Below the pieces are notes generated by a model. The model ran no database searches, was not told where the DNA came from, and saw nothing but the letters and a program-made list of their open reading frames with translations. From JACCZX01 sp963824935 (GTDB lineage: Bacteria > Pseudomonadota > Gammaproteobacteria > Burkholderiales > Burkholderiaceae_F): 64,000 bases of DNA. The DNA is taken from the NCBI GenBank assembly GCA_963824935.1, contig CAWGRF010000011.1, positions 112,209-176,208 on the forward strand, written 5' to 3'. The position numbers and the translations under genes are program-made. Within the stretch, counting starts at the first letter, position 1; every line of letters starts with the position of its first letter. This document shows, one piece after another, positions 1-8,894 of the stretch.

Positions 1-2067
1 CATGTCATGGGAAATCGCGGCGAGCAGGCTGCTGCGCACCGACTCGGCCTCCGCGGCGACGGCCGACGATTGCGCGCTGTCTGCCAGCTCGGCGCGTTCC
101 AGCGCTAGCGCGAGTTGCGATGCAAATGTTTCCAACAGGTGCGCTTGCTCCGGCAGCAGAATCCGGCGCGGATTGGCAGGCAGCACCGCAAGCACGCCGA
201 GCGCGCCGCGCTTTGCATCGCTCGCTTCCAGCGGCAAGTAACGTGCGGCCGCGCCAGGCAGTGTGTCGGTGCCGAGGCCCGCGGGTTGTTTGTGGTCCTG
301 CACCCATTGCGCGACCGGCAGATCGGCACTGCGCAGCGATGCCGGCTCGGGTATTGCGCGTGGGTACTGCAGTTTGCGCTGCGCATCGGGTAACAGCACG
401 ACGCATTGCGACTCGAACACTTCGCCGATATGGCGCACCGCGACGCGCGCCATACTGTCGATGCCGCGCGTCGCGGCCAGTTCACGGCTCATCGCATACA
501 GCAGCGCAGTGCGGCGCTCGCGGTGTCCGGCGACACGCGCTTGCAGCCGTACGCTGTTCATTAGCTGCGCGATGATGATTCCGACGCTCATCAGCACCGC
601 AAATGTGATCAGGTACTGGCCATCGGCGATATTGAGAGTGAACAGTGGCGTAACGAAGAAAAAGTTAAACGCAAGCGTGCTGGCGATCGACGCCGATACT
701 GCCGGCCCGCGGCCCAATCGCAGCGCGACCAGCGCGATCGTTAGCAGATAGATCATCACAACGTTGGGCTCGTTCAAAATCGGCTCAGCAAACCAGGCGA
801 TTGCAGTTGCGGCGGCCACTGCCACTAACGCGAACAGATAGCCCGGCCAGCGCTGCTTGCCTGATGACGGCGCTGCGAAATACGCCGCGCTCCGCACGAG
901 CAACGGATTGCGCGCGAGCCGCAGCGCTTCGGTCGTTTTCACGATCGTTACGTCGATTCCGCGCGCGCGTGCAAGCACATGATCGACGGTCGAAGGTTTC
1001 AACCAGCGCGCAATTCCGCGCCGGCTCGGTTCACCGAGCAGAACGCGCGTGACGTTGCGCGTGCGTGCGTAGTTGAGCAGTTCGGCGCCGACGGTTGGAC
1101 CGCCGAGCGTAATCGTCTCGGCACCGAGGGTTTCGGCAAGGTTGAGCCAGGCAATGCGGCGGTTTCGCTCGGCTTCGGGCAAACGGATCAGATTCGGCGT
1201 TTCAACATAGACGACGATCCACGGCGCGTGCAGCGCGATGGCGAGCCGCTTGCCCGCACGCACCAAGGTCTCGCCATCGCTGGTCGGACCGACGCCGACC
1301 AGAATCCGCTCGCCAGCTGCCCACGGGACGGCGATGCCTTCAGCCGCGCGATAGCGATCCATCGCTGCGTCGACGCGCTCGGCGGTCTTGCGCAGCGCGA
1401 GCTCGCGCAAAGCGATCAGGTTGCCTTTGCGGAAAAAGTTGTCGAGTGCGACCCGTACGCGCTCGGGTACGTAGACCTTGCCTTCGCGCAGGCGCTGCAG
1501 CAGTTCGTCGGGCGGCAGATCGACCAGCTCGACCTCATCGGCCGATTCGAACACGCTGTCCGGCACGGTTTCCTGCATGCGCACCGAAGTGATGCCGGCA
1601 ACGACGTCGTTCAGGCTCTCGAGGTGCTGCACGTTGACCGTGGTCCACACATCGATGCCAGCATTGCGCAGCTCTTCGATATCCTGCCAACGCTTGGCGT
1701 GCCGGCTGCCCACTACGTTGGTGTGCGCAAGCTCATCGACCAGTATCAAGGCGGGGCGACGCACGAGCGCGGCGTCGAGATCGAACTCGCGCATGTACGA
1801 CGCGCCGTCGGACATCATCTGCCAGGGGATCGTCTCGAGGCCTTCGAGTAGACGCTCGGTTTCAGCGCGGCCATGCGGTTCGACGTAGCCGACCACTATG
1901 TCGGCGCCTTCCGCCTTCTTGCGTTGCGCCGCTTCCAGCATCGCGTACGTCTTGCCGACGCCCGCAGTGGCACCGAAGAAGATCTTTAGCTTGCCGCGCC
2001 GCTCGCTGCGCTCCTGCGCCTGCACCTCCGCAAGAAGGGCATCGGGGTCAGCGCGGCGGTCTTGCAT
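1..2067 (-). CDS. kdpD: KdpD, osmosensitive K+ channel sensor histidine kinase (3' end beyond window)
   Basis: Membrane sensor kinase that, with the response regulator KdpE, controls kdp expression when K+ is limiting. The 689 visible codons show the KdpD N-terminal domain with a Walker A-like GATAGVGKTYAML near residue 35 and a VDELAHTN segment near residue 115, then the USP-like region, then the four-helix DUF4118 membrane domain (NFFFVTPLFTL near residue 465). The window edge cuts the gene inside the H-box (AAISHDM), so the catalytic domain and any kdpE lie outside. I chose ATG 2067 because MQDRRADPDALLAE matches the usual KdpD N-terminus; an in-frame ATG at 2085, inside a hairpin loop, is possible. 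Last visible gene of the kdp operon. Confidence 0.95.
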   Translation of the reverse strand, partial: MQDRRADPDALLAEVQAQERSERRGKLKIFFGATAGVGKTYAMLEAAQRKKAEGADIVVGYVEPHGRAETERLLEGLETIPWQMMSDGASYMREFDLDAALVRRPALILVDELAHTNVVGSRHAKRWQDIEELRNAGIDVWTTVNVQHLESLNDVVAGITSVRMQETVPDSVFESADEVELVDLPPDELLQRLREGKVYVPERVRVALDNFFRKGNLIALRELALRKTAERVDAAMDRYRAAEGIAVPWAAGERILVGVGPTSDGETLVRAGKRLAIALHAPWIVVYVETPNLIRLPEAERNRRIAWLNLAETLGAETITLGGPTVGAELLNYARTRNVTRVLLGEPSRRGIARWLKPSTVDHVLARARGIDVTIVKTTEALRLARNPLLVRSAAYFAAPSSGKQRWPGYLFALVAVAAATAIAWFAEPILNEPNVVMIYLLTIALVALRLGRGPAVSASIASTLAFNFFFVTPLFTLNIADGQYLITFAVLMSVGIIIAQLMNSVRLQARVAGHRERRTALLYAMSRELAATRGIDSMARVAVRHIGEVFESQCVVLLPDAQRKLQYPRAIPEPASLRSADLPVAQWVQDHKQPAGLGTDTLPGAAARYLPLEASDAKRGALGVLAVLPANPRRILLPEQAHLLETFASQLALALERAELADSAQSSAVAAEAESVRSSLLAAISHDM

Positions 2068-2071
2068 TCCG

Positions 2072-2104
2072 CTAGTGTCCTGCATTGATGGAACAGGACA
2101 CTAG
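2072..2104 (-). promoter_or_regulatory. Perfect 11-bp hairpin just upstream of kdpD start
   Basis: CTAGTGTCCTG (2072-2082) and CAGGACACTAG (2094-2104) are perfect inverted repeats around an 11-nt loop. The stem holds the stop codon of the 41-codon ORF and ends 5 nt before the kdpD ATG, so it would cover the kdpD ribosome-binding region. There is no U-run, so it does not look like an intrinsic terminator. Translational coupling or masking of kdpD is inference. Confidence 0.6.
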
Positions 2105-2226
2105 CGTATGCGATTCTGCCGGCGGTGGCGCCGGCGGTGTTGCCATTCAATGATCGCTGCGGCGAGCAGCAACGGAATCAGCAGCGCGCCCAGCAGAAGC
2201 GCGATGTTTCCGAGCGCCCAGTCCAT
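2101..2226 (-). CDS. Small membrane protein between kdpC and kdpD (41 aa)
   Basis: An open frame of 41 codons starts with ATG three bases after the kdpC stop and ends with TAG in the hairpin in front of kdpD. The product begins MDWALGNIALLLG, has one strongly hydrophobic segment (about residues 5-27), and ends in a very basic tail (HRRRHRRQNRIR). The position inside the operon, coupled to kdpC, and the membrane-helix-plus-positive-tail layout suggest a real small protein. I do not recognise a family. It could be a chance ORF; conservation across related kdp operons would decide. Confidence 0.5.
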   Translation of the reverse strand: MDWALGNIALLLGALLIPLLLAAAIIEWQHRRRHRRQNRIR

Positions 2227-2229
2227 CGT

Positions 2230-2805
2230 CTAGCGCAGCGCATCCAATTCGCGGTTGAGCAACAACACGTTGACTCTCGGCTCCCCCAGCACGCCAAGTT
2301 GGCGGCCCTCGGTATGGCGTGCGACCAGCGTTCGCACGCGGCCCGAGTCGACATTGCGAGCGCGTGCGACACGGTTCACCTGATACTCCGCAGCCGCGGG
2401 GCTGATATGCGGATCGAGTCCGCTCGCAGATGCCGTGACGAGATCGAGCGGCACTGGCGACTTGTTGTTCGGATCGGCTTTGCGCAGTGCATCGATCCGC
2501 TGTTCCACCGCTTCGGTCAACGCAGGATTGGTCGGACCTTGGTTCGATCCGCTTGATCCCAGTGCGTTGTACGGCTGCGGCGAAGTGGCGGACGGGCGGC
2601 TCCAGAAATAGCGCGGGTCCGAAAACGGCTGCCCGATCAATGCCGAACCCACCGCCTTGCCGTCGGCGACGATCAAGCTGCCGTTGGCCTTGTCGCTCAT
2701 CAACGCTTGCGCGATGGCAGTGACTACGCCCGGGTAGATAAGCCCGGTGAGCACAGTCATCAGCAGGAAAATCCACAGCGCTGTTGTTAGATCACGTTTC
2801 ATCAT
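2230..2805 (-). CDS. kdpC: KdpC, K+-transporting ATPase subunit C
   Basis: Accessory subunit of the KdpFABC complex, anchored by one N-terminal helix. 191 aa, normal length. MMKRDLTTALWIFLLMTVLTG gives the membrane anchor, followed by conserved KdpC blocks IGQPFSDPRYFWSRPSAT, YNALGSSGSNQGPTN and SGLDPHISPAAA. Two adjacent ATG codons (2805, 2802) are equivalent starts. It begins 5 nt after the kdpB stop, as expected for a single transcript. Confidence 0.95.
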   Translation of the reverse strand: MMKRDLTTALWIFLLMTVLTGLIYPGVVTAIAQALMSDKANGSLIVADGKAVGSALIGQPFSDPRYFWSRPSATSPQPYNALGSSGSNQGPTNPALTEAVEQRIDALRKADPNNKSPVPLDLVTASASGLDPHISPAAAEYQVNRVARARNVDSGRVRTLVARHTEGRQLGVLGEPRVNVLLLNRELDALR

Positions 2806-2810
2806 GCTTC

Positions 2811-4899
2811 CTATGCAAGTCCGAGTCCGACCAGCAAGAGGTCGATTATCTTGATGCCGATAAACGGCACGATCAGTCCGCCGAGCCCGTAAATCAGCAG
2901 ATTTCTGCGCAGCAGCCTCGAAGCAGTGTCGGGTCGTGCCGCGATGCCCTGCAGCGCCAGCGGAATCAGCGCGACGATGATCAGCGCGTTGAAAATGACC
3001 GCCGACAGAATCGCCGAAGATGGCGACGCAAGATTCATCACGTTGAGCGCGTTCAGTTGCGGATAGGTCGCCGCAAACGCGGCCGGGATGATCGCGAAAT
3101 ATTTCGCAACGTCGTTGGCAATCGAAAATGTCGTCAACGAGCCGCGCGTAATCAGCATCTGCTTGCCGATCTCGACTACTTCGATCAACTTGGTCGGATT
3201 CGAATCGAGGTCGACCATGTTGCCGGCTTCCTTCGCCGCCTGTGTGCCGCTGTTCATCGCGACTGCGACGTCGGCTTGCGCCAGCGCTGGCGCATCGTTG
3301 GTTCCGTCGCCGCACATTGCAACCAGTCGGCCGCCGGCTTGCTGATCGCGGATCAACTTCAGCTTCGCTTCCGGCGTGGCTTCGGCGAGGAAATCGTCGA
3401 CCCCCGCTTCGGCTGCGATCGCTGCCGCAGTCAACCTGTTGTCGCCGGTGATCATCACGGTCTTGATGCCCATGCGGCGCAATTGCGCAAAGCGCTCCTT
3501 GATGCCGCCTTTGACGATGTCGCGCAGCTCGATGACGCCAAGCGTGCGGTTGTTTTCGGCGACCACCAGCGGGGTCGCTCCACCGCTGGCAATCTGGTCG
3601 ACGACTTTGCGAATCTCGGGATCGGTTTTCGCGCCCTGTGACGCGAGCCACGCTTCGATCGCATCGGGCGCGCCCTTGCGGATGCGGCGCTCGCCGATAT
3701 CGATGCCGCTCATACGCGTCTGCGCGGTAAACGGCACGAAGCCCGCGTTCAATTCGTTCAGGTTGCGCTCGCGCAAGCCGGACCTTTTCGCCAGCACGAC
3801 GATCGAGCGGCCTTCGGGCGTTTCGTCGGGCAGTGAGGCGAGCTGTGCCGCATCGGTCAGCTGCGCGAGCGTCACGCCAGGTGCGGTCCAGAACTTGAAC
3901 GCCTGCCGGTTGCCGAGCGTGATCGTGCCGGTCTTATCGAGCAGCAGCACGTCGACGTCGCCGGCCGCTTCGATGGCGCGGCCCGAAGTCGCGACCACAT
4001 TGGCCTGAATCATGCGGTCCATGCCGGCAATGCCGATCGCTGACAGCAGGCCGCCGATGGTGGTTGGAATCAGACAGACGAGCAGCGCAACCAGCACGGT
4101 GAGGCTGATCACATCGCCCTTGCTTCAAGCTCGCCACGGCATACGACGAGAAAGGCAATAGCGTCGCGACTGCGACCAAGAAAATCAGCGTCAGCGCCGA
4201 TAGCAGAATGCTAAGAGCGATTTCGTTCGGCGTGCGTTGACGCCGCGCGCCTTCGACCATCGCGATCATGCGGTCAAGAAATGCTTCACCCGGATTCGCC
4301 GAGATGCGCACCACCAGCCAGTCCGAGAGGACGCGCGTGCCGCCCGTGACGGACGATCGATCGCCGCCCGCCGCGCGCACGACCGGCGCCGACTCGCCGG
4401 TAATAGCGCTCTCATCGACCGACGCCACGCCTTCGATCACTTCGCCATCGCCTGGAATCGACTTGCCCGCCTCGACCAGCACAACATCGCCCTTGCGCAG
4501 TTGGCTCGACGGCACCGTGGTGCCCGGTGAGTCTCGCCTTATGCCGCTCAACTTGATCGCAGGCGTGTCCTTCTTCGCCCCGCGCAAGCTGGCAGCCTGT
4601 GCCTTGCCGCGTCCTTCGGCCAGCGCTTCGGCGAAGTTGGCGAACAACACAGTCAACCACAGCCACACCGCGATCGCCGCGGTGAAACCATCGCGATCAT
4701 TGATCGCAACCACTGTCGTCAGCAGCGCACCGATCCACGTGACGAACATCACCGGATTGCGCCACTGAGCCATCGGAGTCATGCGCTTCAGCGAAACCCA
4801 AAGAGCATCACGCAACAGCGCGGGCTCGAACGTGCGCACTCCGTGCGCTTTCCTCGCAGCCTTGTTATCTACGTAGCCAGCCACCTTATTTGCCTCCAA
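2811..4899 (-). CDS. kdpB: KdpB, K+-transporting P-type ATPase subunit (one frameshift)
   Basis: Catalytic P-type ATPase subunit that powers K+ uptake through KdpA. The reconstructed protein is about 695 aa, normal for KdpB. The first frame (from ATG 4899) carries the N-terminal region and the TGES actuator loop (ITGESAPV); the second carries LVCLIPTTIGG, the phosphorylation motif DKTGTITLGN and CGDGTNDAPALAQADV. The frame breaks at 4117-4119, where a GGG run (minus strand) would need to be GG to give ...SLKQG-DVISLTVLVALL, an uninterrupted match to the family. This looks like one extra base (error or very recent mutation). The kdpB start overlaps the end of kdpA by 14 nt. Confidence 0.9.
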
Positions 4900-6643
4900 A
4901 CAGGATCAGATGCTCGACGATCGGCCCCAGTGCAAGTGACGGCACGAAAGTCAACGCGCCCACCAGCAGCACGGTACCGATCAGCAGCGCGACAAACAGC
5001 GGCGTATGCGTCGGCAACGTGCCACTCGATGGCGGCACACTCTTCTTGGCCGCCAGGCTGCCTGCGATTGCAAGCACCGGCACGATCAGCAAGAAGCGCG
5101 AAAACCACATCGCCACGCCGAGAGCGGAGTTGTAGAACGGCGTGTTCGCCGACAGTCCGGCGAATGCGCTGCCGTTGTTGTTGCCGGCCGATGAGAACGC
5201 GTACAGCGCTTGCGAGAAGCCGTGCGGGCCGGGATTCGACATGCTCGACACCCCCGGCTCGATCACCACCGCCAGCGCAGTGCCGACCAGCACGACGAAC
5301 GGCGGAATCAATATCACCAGCGACGCCATTTTCATCTCGTACGCCTGGATTTTCTTTCCGAGATACTCCGGCGTACGGCCCACCATCAAGCCTGCAATGA
5401 ACACCGCGATGATCGCGAACACCAGCATGCCGTACAGCCCCGAGCCGACACCGCCGTAGATCACTTCGCCGAGTTGTATCAACCACATCGGCACCAGTCC
5501 GCCGAGCGGCGTGTACGAGTCGTGCATCGAGTTGACCGAGCCGTTCGATGCGGCTGTGGTTGCTGCTGCCCAGATCGCCGATGTGGCTGCGCCGAATCGC
5601 ACTTCCTTGCCTTCGAGGTTGCCCGGAGCGCTATCGACACCGAGCGCAGCAATGCGCGGGTTCGGTGTTTCCTCGGCCGCAACGACGCCGAACGTCAATG
5701 CGAGGAACACCGTGCTCATCGCCGCGTAGACGGCGATACCTTGGCGCCGATCGCCGACCAACTGCCCGAAGGCGAAGCACAACGCCCCTGGGATCAGCAG
5801 GATCGACAGCATCTCCAGGAAGTTGGAAAGCGGCGTTGCGTTCTCGTACGGATGCGCCGAGTTGACGTTGAAGAATCCGCCGCCGTTGGTACCGAGTTGT
5901 TTGATCGCGATCTGCGAAGCTGCGGGGCCCTGCGGTAGCGACTGTGTCGTGATCGTTTCGGTCTTTTCAGGCGCGCCGTCTTTCGCCGGCGTCGTCACCT
6001 CGACCGATTGCATCAGTGGCACTTCAACCGCTGCCGAGAAGTTCTGCACAACGCCCTGTGACACCAAGACAAGCGCAAGAACGAATGACAGCGGCAGCAG
6101 CACGTACAGCGCGGAGCGTGTCAGATCGACCCAGAAGTTGCCGACCGTACCCATCTTCCTGCGCACGAATCCGCGGATGAATGCCGCCAGCACCGCCATG
6201 CCGGTGGCCGCCGACACGAAGTTCTGCACCGCAAGCCCGAGCATCTGCGACAGATAGCTCATCGTCGATTCGCCGCCGTAGCCCTGCCAGTTGGTGTTGG
6301 TGACGAAACTGACAGCCGTGTTGAACGACGAGTCGGGCGACACTGCGCCGAGATCCTGCGGATTCAGCGGCAAGAATCCCTGCAAGCGCTGCAGCGCGTA
6401 CACAAACAACACGCCGATCAGGCTGAACCAGATCACCGCGACCGCGTAGCGCTTCCAGTCCATCTCGTCGTCGGCGCGTACGCCGGCGAGCCGATACGTC
6501 AGCCGTTCGATCGGGTCGAGCACGGGTGACAGAAACGTTCGCTCGCCCAAGTAGACGCGCGCGATATACGCGCCGAGCGGCCATGCGAGCGCAGTCAGCA
6601 CGCCGAAATACAACAGAATTTGAAAAATGCCGTTGCCGCTCAT
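4886..6643 (-). CDS. kdpA: KdpA, K+-binding and translocating subunit
   Basis: Integral membrane, channel-like subunit of the Kdp ATPase. 585 aa with about ten hydrophobic segments. Selectivity-filter-type blocks are visible: SFVTNTNWQGYGGE, QLGTNGGGFFNVNSAHP and FSSAGNNNGSAF. ATG 6643 overlaps the TGA of kdpF by one base, and the 3' end overlaps kdpB, so the genes are translationally coupled. Confidence 0.97.
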   Translation of the reverse strand: MSGNGIFQILLYFGVLTALAWPLGAYIARVYLGERTFLSPVLDPIERLTYRLAGVRADDEMDWKRYAVAVIWFSLIGVLFVYALQRLQGFLPLNPQDLGAVSPDSSFNTAVSFVTNTNWQGYGGESTMSYLSQMLGLAVQNFVSAATGMAVLAAFIRGFVRRKMGTVGNFWVDLTRSALYVLLPLSFVLALVLVSQGVVQNFSAAVEVPLMQSVEVTTPAKDGAPEKTETITTQSLPQGPAASQIAIKQLGTNGGGFFNVNSAHPYENATPLSNFLEMLSILLIPGALCFAFGQLVGDRRQGIAVYAAMSTVFLALTFGVVAAEETPNPRIAALGVDSAPGNLEGKEVRFGAATSAIWAAATTAASNGSVNSMHDSYTPLGGLVPMWLIQLGEVIYGGVGSGLYGMLVFAIIAVFIAGLMVGRTPEYLGKKIQAYEMKMASLVILIPPFVVLVGTALAVVIEPGVSSMSNPGPHGFSQALYAFSSAGNNNGSAFAGLSANTPFYNSALGVAMWFSRFLLIVPVLAIAGSLAAKKSVPPSSGTLPTHTPLFVALLIGTVLLVGALTFVPSLALGPIVEHLILFGGK

Positions 6644-6732
6644 CAGAAGTCCTCAGCGCGCAGCAGCGCATAGACGAGGTAGGCGGCTACGGCGACCGCC
6701 AGCACGAGCGCAATTGCATGCCATAGAGTCAT
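6643..6732 (-). CDS. kdpF: KdpF small subunit (29 aa)
   Basis: Stabilising single-helix subunit of KdpFABC. The 29-aa product starts MTLWHAIALVLAVAVAA, continues with YLVYALLRAEDF, and has the typical KdpF layout (one helix, then an Y/F-rich L-x-P/A-E-x-F end). It shares one base with the kdpA start codon, and its own ATG overlaps the stop of the preceding small ORF in an ATGA arrangement. Confidence 0.85.
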   Translation of the reverse strand: MTLWHAIALVLAVAVAAYLVYALLRAEDF

Positions 6733-6821
6733 GAGCGCTCCCGCAGCCGGTCGCAAAGAACAGCGAGCCCCCAGGTCAGCGCGGCCAGACCGAGCAGACC
6801 AGCGACGAATACAAAGTCCAT
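6729..6821 (-). CDS. Small membrane ORF upstream of kdpF (30 aa)
   Basis: A 30-codon frame from ATG 6821 ends with TGA overlapping the kdpF start (ATGA). The product starts MDFVFVAGLLGLAALTWGL, has one hydrophobic helix, then a charged end (CDRLRERS). First open frame of the kdp operon. I recall similar unnamed ORFs ahead of kdpF in other proteobacteria but cannot verify this here. The tight four-base overlap supports translation. Confidence 0.5.
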   Translation of the reverse strand: MDFVFVAGLLGLAALTWGLAVLCDRLRERS

Positions 6822-6870
6822 TTGAAATGCCTCGGCGTGTGAAAACCCGCGAAGTCTAGGAAGGCGCGCA

Positions 6871-6932
6871 TAAAGATCGCGTAGAGATTTGGGCGCGCCG
6901 TTGCTTCAAGCGAAATTTCTACGCGGTCTTTA
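6871..6932. promoter_or_regulatory. 20-bp inverted repeat in kdp promoter region, candidate KdpE site
   Basis: TAAAGATCGCGTAGAGATTT (6871-6890) and AAATTTCTACGCGGTCTTTA (6913-6932) form an inverted repeat matching at 18 of 20 positions around a 22-nt spacer. It lies 50-110 nt upstream of the first kdp ORF and about 60 nt before the divergent PhnD-like gene. Each half contains TCTTTA, and the layout suits a dimeric response-regulator operator. Assignment to KdpE is inference from position. Confidence 0.5.
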
Positions 6933-6991
6933 CAGGCTGTGTGCCGGCGCGCGCCGCGCACTGAGCACGCCTGGCGTGGGATCATGCGGCC

Positions 6992-7736
6992 ATGTTGCGG
7001 CTGTTGAGCTATTTAGCCCCGAGCATTCCGGCAGAGTTCTTCGAACTCGTGGCGAAGGTGATTTCCGAAGGCGCCGGCATGGAGGTCGATCTGCGGTTCG
7101 AGCAGCGGATTTCCGGACCGCTGGCTGGGGATGAGAATCCCTTTCGGGAAGGCACCGCGGATGTGGGTTTTGTTTGCAGTCCGAGCTACAAGTGGCTTGC
7201 GACAAGAGTTGGATCTGCTTCCGGTGCCCGTGCCGGCAGATGCGCGCGCCAACGGTCGGCCCGTGTACTTCGGCGATGTCGTTGTTCACGAGCAATCGCC
7301 GTTCGTCAAATTCGAGGACTTACGCGGCCGGCGTTGGGCATACAACGACCGGAGTTCGCGCACCGGTTGGTTCAGCATGCTCGACCGGATCGCGCCATCG
7401 CCTCCGCAAGCGTTCTTTTCGGAGGTTGTGCACGCGGGATCCCATCTCGAGAGTTTGCGGCGAATTGGGAGTGGACACGTCGACGCAGCCGCGATCGACT
7501 CGAACGCACTGCTGAACCAAGCAAAGCGAGACGGTAGTGCCGCGAAGGTCAGAGTGATCGAAAGCTGGGGTCCCTTTCCGATGTGGCCGATTGTGATCCG
7601 CACCGGCATCCCGCCGCACGTGAGGACGTCTGTCCATAACGCGCTGCTTAACGCGCATGTGGGTTTCGGCGAGCAACTCCGCTCTCACGGGTTCGTGCGT
7701 TTTGCCGAGGCAGAGCGCGCTGCGTACGACGCCTAG
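6992..7736 (+). CDS. PhnD-like phosphate/phosphonate-type substrate-binding protein (one frameshift)
   Basis: The reconstructed protein is about 247 aa and fits the PhnD-like (PF12974) fold: MLRLLSYLAPSIPAEFFEL at the start, then TADVGFVCSPSYKWL, then ELDLLPVPVPADARANGRP, YFGDVVVHEQSPF, LRGRRWAYNDRSSRTGW and AAAIDSNAL. The first frame runs into the second if TT at 7197-7198 is one T (TGG CTG CGA CAA GAG). There is no signal peptide and no ABC permease next door, so a transport role is uncertain; it may be a soluble ligand-binding protein. It is divergent from kdp across a shared intergenic region. Confidence 0.7.
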
Positions 7737-7784
7737 AGCCGGGTCCGCTTAGCATCGCTTCTTGTTCGCGTGCATACTCGATCT

Positions 7785-8870
7785 ATGAGCATCACCGTTG
7801 AACGCGCGCAACAGGCGCTGCAGGGGGTCGTCGACCCGAATACCGGCAAGGACCTGATCACGTCGCGGTCCGCGCGCAACGTCCGCGCCGATCGCGACGA
7901 TGTCAGCGTCGACGTCGAACTCGGCTATCCAGCAGCGAGCCAGATCGAGCCGATCCGGCGCGCCGTGATCGATGCGCTAAAGGCGGTCGGTGCGGCCAAC
8001 GTCAGCGCCAACGTCACGATGAAGATCGTCGCGCACACAGTGCAACGCGGCCTGAAGGTGATGCCGAACATCAAGAACATCGTTGCGGTAGCGTCCGGAA
8101 AGGGCGGCGTTGGCAAGAGCACGGTTGCTGCGAATCTCGCACTGGCGCTTGCGGCCGAGGGTGCGAAGGTCGGCGTGCTCGATGCCGATATCTACGGCCC
8201 CAGTCAGCCGACGATGCTCGGCATCACCGGGCGGCCGACAACAGTCGACAACCGAACGCTCGAGCCAATGGAAAATCACGGCCTGCAGATGAGCTCGATC
8301 GGCTTGTTGATCGACGCCGATCAGCCGATGGTGTGGCGTGGCCCGATGGTGACGCAAGCACTGCAGCAGTTGTTGACGCAAACCAATTGGCGCGATCTGG
8401 ATTATCTGGTGGTCGACATGCCGCCGGGTACCGGCGACATACAACTGACACTCGCGCAGCAGGTGCCGGTGACCGGTGTGGTGATCGTTACCACGCCGCA
8501 GGACATCGCGCTGATGGACGCCAAGAAAGGCTTGAAGATGTTCGAGAAGGTCGGCGTGCCGGTCCTCGGCATCGTCGAAAACATGGCCGTGCACGTGTGC
8601 AGCAATTGCGGCCATGCGGAGCACGTGTTCGGCTCAGAGGGCGGGAAGAAAATGGCCAGTGAGTACGGTGTTGACTTCCTTGGCAGCCTGCCGCTCGACA
8701 TTCGCATTCGCGAGCAGACCGACGCGGGCCGGCCGACGGTTATCGCGGAACCCGACGGCGCCATCGCGCAGAGCTACAGGGAAATCGCGCGCAAGGTCGC
8801 CGTGCGGATCGCCGAGAAGGCGAAAGACATGTCGTTGAAGATGCCGACGATCAAGGTGTCGAACACCTAA
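7785..8870 (+). CDS. apbC: Mrp/ApbC family iron-sulfur cluster carrier ATPase
   Basis: Cytoplasmic P-loop ATPase that binds and delivers Fe-S clusters. 361 aa: an N-terminal DUF59/MIP18 domain (about residues 1-85), the deviant Walker A GKGGVGKST near residue 109, the LVVDMPPGTGDIQLTLAQ block, and a C-terminal CSNCG (CxxC) cluster-binding motif. ATG 7785 (MSITVERAQQAL) is preferred to the upstream in-frame GTG 7770. The gene stands alone. Confidence 0.93.
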   Translation: MSITVERAQQALQGVVDPNTGKDLITSRSARNVRADRDDVSVDVELGYPAASQIEPIRRAVIDALKAVGAANVSANVTMKIVAHTVQRGLKVMPNIKNIVAVASGKGGVGKSTVAANLALALAAEGAKVGVLDADIYGPSQPTMLGITGRPTTVDNRTLEPMENHGLQMSSIGLLIDADQPMVWRGPMVTQALQQLLTQTNWRDLDYLVVDMPPGTGDIQLTLAQQVPVTGVVIVTTPQDIALMDAKKGLKMFEKVGVPVLGIVENMAVHVCSNCGHAEHVFGSEGGKKMASEYGVDFLGSLPLDIRIREQTDAGRPTVIAEPDGAIAQSYREIARKVAVRIAEKAKDMSLKMPTIKVSNT

Positions 8871-8894
8871 CGACCGGCGGTGGATTCGCGATCA

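Noticed and set aside
979..1851. Open frame of 290 codons on the plus strand
   Set aside because: It lies opposite kdpD, whose minus-strand product is a clear family match; the plus-strand product has no recognisable features.
2230..3651. Open frame of 473 codons on the minus strand that looks like a long protein ending in KdpC
   Set aside because: Its first 280 codons are kdpB read in the wrong frame; KdpC starts at 2805.
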